This document shows, piece after piece, positions 30,667-40,158 of a stretch of 64,000 nt of DNA; position 1 is the first letter of the stretch, and each line of letters begins with the position of its first letter. The notes below the pieces were generated by a model that did no database searches, was not told where the DNA came from, and saw only the letters and a program-made list of their open reading frames with translations. Source of the stretch: Fibrobacteria bacterium. GTDB taxonomy: Bacteria > Fibrobacterota > Fibrobacteria > UBA11236. The DNA lies in assembly GCA_017881725.1 (NCBI GenBank), contig JADGQO010000135.1, positions 1-64,000 of the forward strand, read 5' to 3'. The position numbers and the translations under genes were made by a program.

Positions 30667-31575
30667 ATGATAGAAGTCAGCGATCTTCGCAAAACCTATC
30701 ATATCGGTTTTTGGCGCAAACCGGTTCAGGCCGTCAAAGGCGTCAGCCTCCATGTGCGTCCCGGCGAATTATACGGATTCATCGGTCCGAACGGAGCGGG
30801 CAAGTCGACGACCATCAAAATCCTCCTAGGCCTTTTGTCCGCCGACTCCGGGACGGCGCGGCTCATGGGGAAACCTGCGGGTTACCCCGCCAGCCGCGAA
30901 CACGTGGGGTTCCTTCCCGAGCAGCCCTACTTTTACGATTACCTGACCGGACGGGAATTCCTCGCCTTTTACGGAAGGCTGGCGCGTATCGCCTGGCGCG
31001 ACCTAAGCGGTCGGGTCGGGGAAGTGAGCGAATTGGTGGGGCTGAAACCGGACGCGCTGGGCCGTAAGCTCCGGACGTATAGCAAGGGGATGTTGCAACG
31101 CATCGGATTGGCGCAGGCGCTGCTCGGCAAGCCCCGCTTGGTGATTCTGGATGAACCGATGTCCGGCCTTGATCCGTTGGGACGCCGCGACGTCCGCAAC
31201 ATCCTGAAGGGCCTGCATGCCGACGGAATCACGGTATTTTATTCCAGCCATGTCTTGAGCGACGTCGAGGCCATTTGCACTCGGCTGGCCATGGTGGTGG
31301 ACGGGGAGGTCCGGCGCGAAGGCACCGTTTCGGATGTTTTGTCGGGGGGCAAGGAAAGCTTCCATGTGGTCCTGACAGGCCCCGTCGATTTCTCAAGGCT
31401 TCCGGAAAAGTTAGGCAGCGTCCTCGACGCGCGCACCATCGTTTGTCCCGACGCCGAAGCTAAACGGGAATGCCTGCAATGGGCTTTGCAGCAAAATCTC
31501 GAAATCGAAGCCGTGGCGCGCGCGCGTCATTCGCTGGAGGACGTTCTCGCCCAAGAGGTGGCCAAACACGCATGA
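30667..31575 (+). CDS. ABC transporter ATP-binding protein
   Basis: GPNGAGKSTTIKILLG (Walker A), YSKGMLQRIGLAQALL (signature), LVILDEPMSGLDP (Walker B). Confidence 0.95.
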   Translation: MIEVSDLRKTYHIGFWRKPVQAVKGVSLHVRPGELYGFIGPNGAGKSTTIKILLGLLSADSGTARLMGKPAGYPASREHVGFLPEQPYFYDYLTGREFLAFYGRLARIAWRDLSGRVGEVSELVGLKPDALGRKLRTYSKGMLQRIGLAQALLGKPRLVILDEPMSGLDPLGRRDVRNILKGLHADGITVFYSSHVLSDVEAICTRLAMVVDGEVRREGTVSDVLSGGKESFHVVLTGPVDFSRLPEKLGSVLDARTIVCPDAEAKRECLQWALQQNLEIEAVARARHSLEDVLAQEVAKHA

Positions 31576-32375
31576 ACTTCATTCTGGTAATCGCCTATAA
31601 CGCCTTTCGGGAAACCGTGCGCGATAAAATCCTGTACAACCTGGTTTTCTTTACCATCGGATTGATCCTGTTTTCCTTGCTCCTCGGACAATGGTCCGTA
31701 TTCGCGGAGGAAAACGTGATCAAGGATTTCGCCTTGGCCGTCATGTCGCTCAGCGGGTTGATGATGTCCGTGTTCGTGGGCATCGGACTGATTCAAAAGG
31801 AAATCCAGCGGAAAACCATTCTCACCTTGCTGGCGAAGCCGCTTCCGCGCTGGCATTTCATCGTCGGCAAGTATCTCGGCCTGTTGTTGGTATTGGCATT
31901 GAATCTCGGCATCATGACCTTGGTTTTTTTTCTCGTCCTGATCAGCATCGGGGTTCGTCCGCAGCCTAATCTCCTCCTCGCGATTTACCTGGTGTACTTG
32001 GAAATGGCGGTGATCACGGCCGTGGCGCTGCTGTTTTCGGCGTTCTCCACGCCCATGTTGAGCGCGCTGTTTACGCTCGGCGTTTATGTGGCCGGGCACT
32101 TGGCCGGCGATATCCTGAATCATCTCAGCTTCATCCATCGATTCGGAGCCCGGCTTCCCGGAACCCCGGTCATCAGCGTTTGGCAAGAACGGATTATCCG
32201 TGGAGTTTATTACGTGATTCCCAACCTGGAAAATTTCAATATCCGCGGGCGCGTGGTTTACAACCTGCCGCTTGGTCACCACTATGTTTTGAACACGTCT
32301 TTGTACGGGGCGGCCTTTATCCTGATGTATCTGATTATCGCGTCGCTATGGTTTTCCAAACGGGATTTTATTTAG
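31572..32375 (+). CDS. ABC-2 type transporter permease
   Basis: ATGA overlap with ATPase gene; MNFILVIAYNAFRETVRDKILYN and 6 TMs. Confidence 0.85.
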   Translation: MNFILVIAYNAFRETVRDKILYNLVFFTIGLILFSLLLGQWSVFAEENVIKDFALAVMSLSGLMMSVFVGIGLIQKEIQRKTILTLLAKPLPRWHFIVGKYLGLLLVLALNLGIMTLVFFLVLISIGVRPQPNLLLAIYLVYLEMAVITAVALLFSAFSTPMLSALFTLGVYVAGHLAGDILNHLSFIHRFGARLPGTPVISVWQERIIRGVYYVIPNLENFNIRGRVVYNLPLGHHYVLNTSLYGAAFILMYLIIASLWFSKRDFI

Positions 32376-32926
32376 GGCTGGCCGAATAATCCACCCAGGT
32401 AAAATGTTTCCAGGGCGGTGTGGATGGCTCCTTCCGACGTCAGCTTGCTGGAATACAGGGAGAAGCTTTCGATCAACTGGGGTTCCACGGAAAAAAGGGA
32501 TTGCGCCACGACATACTCGCCAATCCAGTCCGGCCGACAGGATTTCACTTTGGCCAAGGTAACGTGGGGATGAAACTTCCTTTCGTCCCGCCCAAAGCCT
32601 GAATGGCTTAACGCCGCCTCGACGGAATGCCGCAAGCTTTGCAGTTGTGGATTGGCCGAAACGCCGGCCCACAATACCTCCGGATTTCCGCGCAAAGGGA
32701 AAACGCCGACGCCTTGTAGTCCCAAAAAAAATGCCCGTCCATCCACACCACGCAGGCAATCTTGCAATAGGTGCATCCGATCCTCGGGCACCTCGCCGAA
32801 AAACCGTAGGGTCAAGTGGTACTCGTCAAACTCCTGCCAATCCGCTCCCGGAATTCCCTGGGAAATATCCGCCAGGCGATCTTTAATGGTTTCCGGCAGA
32901 TCCAACGCCAAAAACAATCTAGGCAT
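32372..32926 (-). CDS. thpR: RNA 2',3'-cyclic phosphodiesterase (2H family)
   Basis: RLFLALDLPE; HLTLRFFGEV and HPHVTLAKVK (two HxT motifs). Confidence 0.92.
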   Translation of the reverse strand: MPRLFLALDLPETIKDRLADISQGIPGADWQEFDEYHLTLRFFGEVPEDRMHLLQDCLRGVDGRAFFLGLQGVGVFPLRGNPEVLWAGVSANPQLQSLRHSVEAALSHSGFGRDERKFHPHVTLAKVKSCRPDWIGEYVVAQSLFSVEPQLIESFSLYSSKLTSEGAIHTALETFYLGGLFGQP

Positions 32927-33239
32927 CGCGACTTTCGTTTTCGATCCAATCGAGATAGGGCGGGGTCCCTCCCACCAACGGCCAATAAACGATGCAGGGG
33001 CAGTCATAACTATGCATGGCCTTGACCCTCGCCGTCACGGCGTCCAACCGTTCCGCGGTGGTTTTGATCCATAGCACAGCCTCGCGTGCGGATTCTACCT
33101 TGCCTTGCCAGCGATAAATCGATTCCATGCCGTCCACGATATTTACGCAGGCGGCCAACCGGTTTTCCACCAAGTTACGGCCGATGGCCTCGGCTTCCAG
33201 GCGATTCGCGGTGGTGACGTACACAATGATTGCCGACAT
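32919..33239 (-). CDS. cutA: divalent-cation tolerance protein CutA
   Basis: VYVTTANRLEAEAIGRNLVENRLAACVNIV...SIYRWQGKVE...YDCPCIVYWPL. Confidence 0.95.
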   Translation of the reverse strand: MSAIIVYVTTANRLEAEAIGRNLVENRLAACVNIVDGMESIYRWQGKVESAREAVLWIKTTAERLDAVTARVKAMHSYDCPCIVYWPLVGGTPPYLDWIENESRDA

Positions 33240-33333
33240 TTGTACAGGTAAATTACCAAGAGATGCATTACTCTAAAAGGGTATTCAACCGGGCCACGTT
33301 AACCCTGTTTTGGTATGATATAGTCCAGACTGC

Positions 33334-35778
33334 ATGAAATCCCAGATACGTTCCCCATTTAGCGGCCGATGGCCGTTCGTCATTTTTTGGTTCCTTACCT
33401 TAGTTACGGTTTCGGCGCGTGGCTTCGTGGTATTAAATACTTCGGATGAGTTAGGTGACACGGGGAAATCGGTTGCTGCGGATACCGCGAAAAAAACAAC
33501 GCGTGAAGGGCATGTCGGAGCGGGCTTCCGCGATACCGTAAAACAATTCCCTGCGGCTCCGACTGATGCTTTACCCAAACCGGCCGGCCTCCCGCATTAT
33601 GCCAACGTCCTCTATCTCGACGCGGACAATAAATTGGTCTACGCATACATCGGCGTATTCAAGGCGCTGGAGCAATACGGATTGGTTCCGGATTTGGTCT
33701 GGGCCCAGTCCAAGGCGTTGGGCGTAGCCGCGGCGTGGGCGCTGGGATACGATGCCCGCGCCATGGAAAAACGATTCACCGAACCGCCGTTGGAATATTA
33801 CCTGACCCCCATGTCGCATCGGGAACGTCCGGACGACCGGGCTTATCTTCCCGGCTACCCGTCACCGTTGCAATGGGATATCGCGCTTGATCCGCAAAGC
33901 CTGCAAAGCGCCGAAAAATTTTGGTCCAACCTAACCGATCCCGAGGCGGGAGAATATCTCCATCTCTCCTGGCTTATTGCCCGCCTTACCCACGATGGCC
34001 CTGCCGGTCCGGTGTCCGACCTGGCCCAGACTCCCAGGCCATTGGCCGCCCAGATAGTGGACTTAAACACCAACCAAACCGGGGTCATGGTGAACGGAAG
34101 CCTGCAAAATATTCTGAAGGGCTCCCTTTTGCCCGTTGGGGTTGTGCGCGGGCGGACATCCCTATGGCCCTACGCCTCGGGCGCGCTGGCGTGGAAAGCC
34201 GGATATACAAAAGACAAACTGCCTTTTACTTTCGATCGATTGATTTTGGTCCAAGCTGGTCGACGATTACGTCCGGCAAACTTGGATCCCACGCCTCCGG
34301 ATTGGCGAGATTCATTGAACGGGTCCCTGCATGGCGGGGAAGAGGATTTTCGATCCCAATCCCAGGCAATACGAATTCAATTGGAGCCGGACGGGGATTT
34401 TGATCCGAATGAAAGCGATCCGATGCGATGGATTGACCTAGGGTATTTATCCGCGTTGCGTTCCATGGATGTTTTGAAAAGCGCGCTTTCCAAGGCCAAA
34501 CCGACACGATTACCCGGCTCGGGGCCTTCCTCACCGATTCCGAAAGATCCGTTGGGATTGAATCGCGTTTCCGTCAATCCGCTGGCCTCGGGAGGCAGGC
34601 AATTGTTGCTTGATTTGATTAAATCCCAGGAGGATGCTCAGAACGCGGAAGACTCTACGGCGGGCAAAGCCATATCGGCCTTGGTCCGCTCGGGATTTTA
34701 TTCCGATTTGGATGTGGAATGGTCCAGAATTCCCGGCGATGATAAGGCCAGCCTGGTTTTCGACGCGAAGGAAAAATCCCAGATTCGTTTCCAATCCGGT
34801 TGGAATCTGGCTTATGCGGGTGAATCGATCAATGACAGGCCGCCGGAGATTTACGGCGGAGTCGATTGGCAGGAGCCCTTTTACATACCCTTCCAAGGAC
34901 AGGCCGGGTTGCTGCTGGGCGGCCATCGTCCGGGTTACCAAATACGGGGATTGATCGAACCACGCTATCCCGTGCACCTGGAATTGGGCGTATCGGAGAC
35001 CTACTGGAAAATCCATTATCCGGAGGCCATTGCGCCGGCCGTGGCGCTGGGTGCGCCCTCCAGTCCTTTCGACATGACGCGCAGCCTTTCCGAGGTGTTC
35101 CTCAAAATTTTCCTTACGCCGGATTTCTTTTTGCGGACCTCAATCCAGAAACACGCCATGAATTATCCTGGAAGCGCGCAGACGGAAGACGGCGACTTTT
35201 TATCAACCGATTTCCAGGAGATCGGATTTTTGGGGCTCGGGGAGCCCGATGGCGGCCTAAGGTACCCGAATTCCGTAATGATGTGCTACCGCAACCTGAA
35301 TCGCGTAAACCTGTTTGGCCCGGTAAAATTTTCCACTTCGAGCTTAGAGTCGCGCGTCGCGATGTCCTGGCGGGATTTCCATATTACCGACCAATATTAT
35401 TGGTCCACCAAAAATACCGACGGCCTCAGCGGCTACGACTTTTTTGAAATCGGGCACGTGCCGGCGTTTTCCTTCCAGGATGAATTTTTCATGATCGAAT
35501 TGAATTCCCTCAACTATCAGGATCTTCAGATCGACTACCGGCCCAGATTCGGCAAGGCCGGCCTCCGACTCATGGCCGGGGCTTATAAAAATTACGGTCC
35601 GTTCCTATCCACTGAACAACGTGCCCGACCTTTGCGCGGCCATTGGGAGGCCCAGGCGGGTTATACCACTCCGCTCGGGGATTTACGCGCCGGGGCGGCC
35701 GGCATAGTGGGCGAAACGCCGTTTTATTTCGTCAAGTTAGGGGCCGATCTCAAGCTGGGATTCGGCGAGGCGCAATAG
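33334..35778 (+). CDS. patatin-like (catalytically degenerate) outer-membrane protein, type Vd (PlpD)-like architecture
   Basis: YIGVFKALEQYGLVPDLVWAQSKALGVAAAWALGYDA patatin-like block; POTRA-like segment; BamA/surface-antigen-like C-terminus. Confidence 0.7.
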   Translation: MKSQIRSPFSGRWPFVIFWFLTLVTVSARGFVVLNTSDELGDTGKSVAADTAKKTTREGHVGAGFRDTVKQFPAAPTDALPKPAGLPHYANVLYLDADNKLVYAYIGVFKALEQYGLVPDLVWAQSKALGVAAAWALGYDARAMEKRFTEPPLEYYLTPMSHRERPDDRAYLPGYPSPLQWDIALDPQSLQSAEKFWSNLTDPEAGEYLHLSWLIARLTHDGPAGPVSDLAQTPRPLAAQIVDLNTNQTGVMVNGSLQNILKGSLLPVGVVRGRTSLWPYASGALAWKAGYTKDKLPFTFDRLILVQAGRRLRPANLDPTPPDWRDSLNGSLHGGEEDFRSQSQAIRIQLEPDGDFDPNESDPMRWIDLGYLSALRSMDVLKSALSKAKPTRLPGSGPSSPIPKDPLGLNRVSVNPLASGGRQLLLDLIKSQEDAQNAEDSTAGKAISALVRSGFYSDLDVEWSRIPGDDKASLVFDAKEKSQIRFQSGWNLAYAGESINDRPPEIYGGVDWQEPFYIPFQGQAGLLLGGHRPGYQIRGLIEPRYPVHLELGVSETYWKIHYPEAIAPAVALGAPSSPFDMTRSLSEVFLKIFLTPDFFLRTSIQKHAMNYPGSAQTEDGDFLSTDFQEIGFLGLGEPDGGLRYPNSVMMCYRNLNRVNLFGPVKFSTSSLESRVAMSWRDFHITDQYYWSTKNTDGLSGYDFFEIGHVPAFSFQDEFFMIELNSLNYQDLQIDYRPRFGKAGLRLMAGAYKNYGPFLSTEQRARPLRGHWEAQAGYTTPLGDLRAGAAGIVGETPFYFVKLGADLKLGFGEAQ

Positions 35779-35796
35779 TCTTCCTTGTGCACCCTG

Positions 35797-36735
35797 TTAA
35801 CCACCGATCTCATTCATCGGCTGCAAAATGCGCGGGAGCCTACCCGCAGGTTTCATGGCCATCACCGCCGCCAATATTTCCGGATAGTCCAAGGGATCCC
35901 GCCCCCGCAAATCCAAGCCCGCTTCGGAAAACAGGCAAGCCCGCAATTTTCCGAGGGCCGTCAACCTCAATCGCGAGCACGCGCCGCAAAATGGCTGCGA
36001 TTCCGATGCGATGAATCCCAGGCGGCCGCCCTTTCCGGTTTTATAGACGAACGCGGTGGCATCGATGCTGGTTTCCTCGCGCTCCATCGAAGTCAATTCG
36101 AGAAGGGACGCAATCATTTCTTCCGCCGCGACGAATCGCTCGGCATGGTCGGCCACCGCCGGTCCCACCCGCATCATTTCCAAAAACCGCACCTCGACGC
36201 CTTCATCCTCCGCAAAAGCCAGGAAGCCCCCCAACTCGCCGTCGTTGAACCCGCGCATGATGACGGCATTTACTTTAACCGAAAAACCCATGGCCCTTGC
36301 CCGGCGGATGGAGGCGATGACTTTCCCGAAAAGATTCCTGCGGGTAATGCGCGCGAAAGTTTCCGGATTCAAGCTATCCAGGCTGATGTTGAGGTGAATG
36401 CAACCCAGATCCCAAAGCAAGGGCAGTTTTTCGTTCAATAAAATTCCATTTGTCGTTATCCCGAATTTTTTCCATGGGACACCAGCCAGCTTGGCGATAA
36501 TGGCGTCGAATTCCGGCCGAAGCGTGGGCTCTCCGCCCGTTACGCGGATTTCGTCCACTCCAAACAGGAATAAAGTTTGGCATATTCCTTCAATCTCCTG
36601 CGGCGATAAGAGATTGGCGTGCGGCTGGAATTGTGCGTTTTCCGGCATGCAGTACCTACAGCGTAAATTGCAGGAATCGGTTAATTGGACGCGCAATTTG
36701 TGAATGCGCCGCCCATGTGAATCCAATAATCCCAT
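35797..36735 (-). CDS. moaA: GTP 3',8-cyclase MoaA
   Basis: DSCNLRCRYCMPE, RVTGGEPTLR, C-terminal CGACSRLRLTALGKLRACLF...and terminal GG. Confidence 0.95.
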   Translation of the reverse strand: MGLLDSHGRRIHKLRVQLTDSCNLRCRYCMPENAQFQPHANLLSPQEIEGICQTLFLFGVDEIRVTGGEPTLRPEFDAIIAKLAGVPWKKFGITTNGILLNEKLPLLWDLGCIHLNISLDSLNPETFARITRRNLFGKVIASIRRARAMGFSVKVNAVIMRGFNDGELGGFLAFAEDEGVEVRFLEMMRVGPAVADHAERFVAAEEMIASLLELTSMEREETSIDATAFVYKTGKGGRLGFIASESQPFCGACSRLRLTALGKLRACLFSEAGLDLRGRDPLDYPEILAAVMAMKPAGRLPRILQPMNEIGG

Positions 36736-37211
36736 ATTTCCAATGTAACTTTCGGAGGGCGCCTCAATAATCCAGGTCAGACGAATCGTTCAATTGGGAC
36801 TTCAGATTTTGTCTTGTTAGGGCCTATCCGCAAACCATTTTAAGAAGTAATCAGGATCATTGGATTGCTAGGGCATTGCCCGGTTTAATTCTATCAAATG
36901 GATACTTGATTTTTCTTTGACCTCCGGATAACCCCGGAAAACAGGGATTTCCAGGAGGTTCGTTGTGAAATATCCGCTGATTTTTTTTGTAATTACTACT
37001 GTTATTTATAACTACTTAAATTAAATTTCACTCCGAAATTCTTCTTTGGCTGGATTTGCAGGTTGAAGCGGGAACCGGGGATAACCGGAAAAGTTTCCGA
37101 TTTGTAATTGTGGGATCTTCCCTTTTTATTCCAGGCTGAGTTAGGACCGCGCCGAAATACGTTTCGGGAAAGCGGTAAAATCGGTTTATTGGCTTTGATT
37201 CTAGGAAAACT

Positions 37212-37955
37212 ATGAACACTCTACTGATAAAAGAAAAACCCGATCTGCTCTTTAACAATCCTCTGAAGCAGAAGGTGTATGTATTCCTTAAAAACAATCC
37301 TGGAAAAGATTACGAAACCTTTCAGGTCCTGACCGGAGACGCCGTGGTTTCTCGCCAACATTTCAACGAAGTTGAGCAAGCCATTAAGTCTCGGGAAGAG
37401 CGAGAAAAGCCACGCGGCACGGTAAAAGAACTCTCGTCACTCTTTTTGAGCAATCCAACCGAAAAACCCAAATTGGAACACTTGTTCCGCCAGAATCCCG
37501 AAGCAAAGGATGCGATTTTGAAAAAGACCGATAAGAAAAAAATGAATGAGCGCGCCAAGCAATACATCAAGGAGCATCCCGAATGCACCTATGACGAGCT
37601 CGTTCAGGCCTTGGCATTCAAGGAATTGTCCAAACCGCATTTTTTCAGTATGAAAACCCAACTCCGCAAAAAGGGCCTGATTTCCTCCGATAGCCGTGCA
37701 CGACGGGGACGCAAGCCTGGCAGCACGAACGCCGTAATCGCTAAAAAGGAAATCAAACCGATGAGCGCCTCGCCCATTAAAACGATTGAAATCCTGGAGT
37801 CCATCGACGCTTCGGAATTCAGCGACGAAGTCCGCGACCATTATAAAACCGGCGTGCTCCCGCTTTTAAAAAAGCTCCTCCCCAACGGCGAATTTCTCCA
37901 AATGGTTTTCATTTCGGATCCGGCAACCATCGAATTGCGCCGCATCGTGCGCTGA
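37212..37955 (+). CDS. hypothetical nucleic-acid-binding protein with repeated helical units and AT-hook-like motif
   Basis: Two similar ~45-aa helical segments (QKVYVFLKNNPGKDYETFQ... / ERAKQYIKEHPECTYDELVQ...) plus RARRGRKPGS. Confidence 0.55.
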   Translation: MNTLLIKEKPDLLFNNPLKQKVYVFLKNNPGKDYETFQVLTGDAVVSRQHFNEVEQAIKSREEREKPRGTVKELSSLFLSNPTEKPKLEHLFRQNPEAKDAILKKTDKKKMNERAKQYIKEHPECTYDELVQALAFKELSKPHFFSMKTQLRKKGLISSDSRARRGRKPGSTNAVIAKKEIKPMSASPIKTIEILESIDASEFSDEVRDHYKTGVLPLLKKLLPNGEFLQMVFISDPATIELRRIVR

Positions 37956-37984
37956 AGCGAGCTCTAAAGCGTTTTAGAGTTGCG

Positions 37985-38024
37985 AAGGCCCTTCCCATCT
38001 CCCATCTGGGGGGCCTTTTTATTT
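37985..38024 (+). terminator. putative intrinsic terminator
   Basis: AAGGCCC ... GGGCCTT followed by TTTATTTT downstream of 37955. Confidence 0.65.
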
Positions 38025-38837
38025 TCCGGGGAAAAATGATTCGTGAATGGGTCCAAAGGGGCTCTGGCACTCCGGCTTTCCATGATTCATCCAATAAAAA
38101 CCCACCGTAGCGGAATGGGACATATCCGGACGCTTGAAGATTCGCAGCGTGGGGAAAGTCTTTTTCATTTCCGCGCAAACGTCGTTATATGCTTCCAATC
38201 CCGTATCCAATTCCGTTCCGTGTATGCTTCCACCGCGCCCCTGCGACAGCATGCGGTAAAGGTGCCAGGCATGCACGCTTTGGTATCGCTGATGATACTC
38301 ATTTAAGAACTCACCCAGTTCCTTAAGTCCGGCACGGTTCACTTTGGTGATGACCGTTGATACCGTCACCTGCCTGCCCGCCGCGCCCAACTGCTGCAAT
38401 CGATCCAGGATCACGTCCTGATGTCCTCCCTTGCTGATGCGCATGGCATTATGGATTGGGGCGGACAGGGATTCTAAAGGCAAAATGAAACGATCAATGG
38501 CACGACTCCCAATATGGTCCGATTTCAACCCGATTCCGTTGGTGCCGATTTGCACGGTGAAATTCAGGTCCTTGGCAAAACGCGCCACAGCCAAGATATC
38601 ATGGGGCCAGCTTAAGGGTTCACCGCCCCCGAAGATTACGTTGTTTACGCCCAAGGCCTGGAGTCCGGTCAAAATCCGGCGCACTTCCGCTTCCGTCAAA
38701 ACTTGGAATCCGTCCTGGGTAATGCAAAAGGTACAGGCCATATTGCAGTGGGGCTGAAGAAAAAGGACGGCTATCTGAGGTTGGATGCTCCCGGCCAGAG
38801 TTAGTTCGGATGGATTTGAGTCGGAAGTAATAGTCAT
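38019..38837 (-). CDS. radical SAM protein, function unassigned
   Basis: HCNMACTFC (CxxxCxxC), VIFGGGEPLSWP. Confidence 0.88.
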   Translation of the reverse strand: MTITSDSNPSELTLAGSIQPQIAVLFLQPHCNMACTFCITQDGFQVLTEAEVRRILTGLQALGVNNVIFGGGEPLSWPHDILAVARFAKDLNFTVQIGTNGIGLKSDHIGSRAIDRFILPLESLSAPIHNAMRISKGGHQDVILDRLQQLGAAGRQVTVSTVITKVNRAGLKELGEFLNEYHQRYQSVHAWHLYRMLSQGRGGSIHGTELDTGLEAYNDVCAEMKKTFPTLRIFKRPDMSHSATVGFYWMNHGKPECQSPFGPIHESFFPGK

Positions 38838-38953
38838 GACGGATAATGGAATTATACCCCAAAATAATCCGCAATGTTCATGTAGCTTGCAGGTTTTACC
38901 CTGGAATCAGCGAGCGATATCCGGAACGCTTCTGCGAAAGTTACCGGCGAGGC

Positions 38954-39829
38954 CTATGCCGGAACGGCTATCCCTTTGATCATCGTCTCAAGACTTTGCG
39001 ATAGGGGTGTAACCGGCCTTCCCAGTAACTTTTCCAAATCCCCGCTGTCCACGTCCAAGGCGCCATCACGAATCCCACGTTGGATTCCGGCAACGAATCC
39101 AACCATGGGTTTAGCCATTCCGGATTGTGAAAGGGCCTCAATAAAGACATTTTCCGCGACACTTTGAACAGGTACGTTTTTTCCTAAAACCTGGGAAAGT
39201 ATCGCTCCCAGACCCGCATAGGAGAGTGGCGGACCGGATAATTCATAGGTCTGATTATGATGGGAATCTCCATCCGACACAGCATTGGCTGCGGCGACGG
39301 CATAATCAGATCGCAATGCCCACCCGACTCGGCCCTCCCCGGCGCAAGTGACGATCGCTGCGCCATTGACCGCGCCCTCAATGGTTTTAAGTTCATTTTC
39401 CAAATACCAATTATTGCGCAAAATACAGTAATGGATTCCACTGGATTTGATGGCCGCCTCCGTGACGCGATGAACTTCGCCAAGTGAGATTGAAGTGGTG
39501 TCGGCCTTTGCAATGCTCGTGTAGGCGATGAATTTAACCTTTGCTTGCTTCGCCGCCTGGACGGCCGCCAAGTGTTGGCGAATGCGGGTAGCGTTATCGC
39601 CCATAGTGGAAATCAAAAGCATTCGATCTGCGCCCTTGAAGGCATGTTCCAGGGTATGGCTGAAATCAAAATCCCCGTGCCGCACGTCCACGCCTTTTTT
39701 CTTCAACCCTTCGGCCCGCTTCGGATTGGAAACGCTGGCGATCAAGTGCTTTGCGGGCACATGCTCCAGCAAGCGTTCTATGACCTTGGAGCCTAATTGA
39801 CCCGTGGCGCCCGTGACTAAAATCTTCAT
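38954..39829 (-). CDS. NmrA/QorB-like NAD(P)H-binding oxidoreductase
   Basis: MKILVTGATGQLGSKVIERLL; YTSIAKAD; LRNNWYLEN. Confidence 0.88.
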   Translation of the reverse strand: MKILVTGATGQLGSKVIERLLEHVPAKHLIASVSNPKRAEGLKKKGVDVRHGDFDFSHTLEHAFKGADRMLLISTMGDNATRIRQHLAAVQAAKQAKVKFIAYTSIAKADTTSISLGEVHRVTEAAIKSSGIHYCILRNNWYLENELKTIEGAVNGAAIVTCAGEGRVGWALRSDYAVAAANAVSDGDSHHNQTYELSGPPLSYAGLGAILSQVLGKNVPVQSVAENVFIEALSQSGMAKPMVGFVAGIQRGIRDGALDVDSGDLEKLLGRPVTPLSQSLETMIKGIAVPA

Positions 39830-40056
39830 GCACAAACTCCTTGAGGATGTTTTCGATGAAAATGCGTGCCGGGGATTGAATCGATCGGCAGCTTGTCAAG
39901 ATACGTACTGAACACCGTCGACAACCGAATTTTGCCAAGACGACCTTAAACAGAGGCGAGGATCAACGAATGGCAACCAGCCTGGGATCGACGTCTGAAC
40001 GAGCGGAGGAAGGGGTGGCTTCACATCGCGTCGGAGCTGCTGAGAGTCCGAGGGGA

Positions 40057-40086
40057 AATAAAAAAGCTCCCCGTTACAGGGAGCTT
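40057..40086 (-). terminator. intrinsic terminator downstream of the tRNA-Gly fragment
   Basis: Minus strand AAGCTCCC-TGTAACG-GGGAGCTT followed by T run. Confidence 0.75.
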
Positions 40087-40110
40087 GATTACCGCCGAAG
40101 CGGTGGAAAT

Positions 40111-40158
40111 TGGAGCGGGTTAAGAGACTCGAACCCTCGACCTTCTCCTTGGCAAGGA
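40111..40158 (-). pseudogene. tRNA-Gly(GCC) 3' half (anticodon loop to CCA); 5' half absent
   Basis: Minus strand TCCTTGCCAAGGAGAAGGTCGAGGGTTCGAGTCTCTTAACCCGCTCCA. Confidence 0.75.

Noticed and set aside
38019-38837. Prokaryotic viperin (antiviral) candidate
   Set aside because: Has a radical SAM cluster but lacks viperin-like flanking motifs and no nucleotide kinase or defence neighbours
40111-40158. Functional tRNA-Gly gene
   Set aside because: No matching 5' acceptor (GCGGGTT) or D-arm upstream on the minus strand; only the 3' half is present
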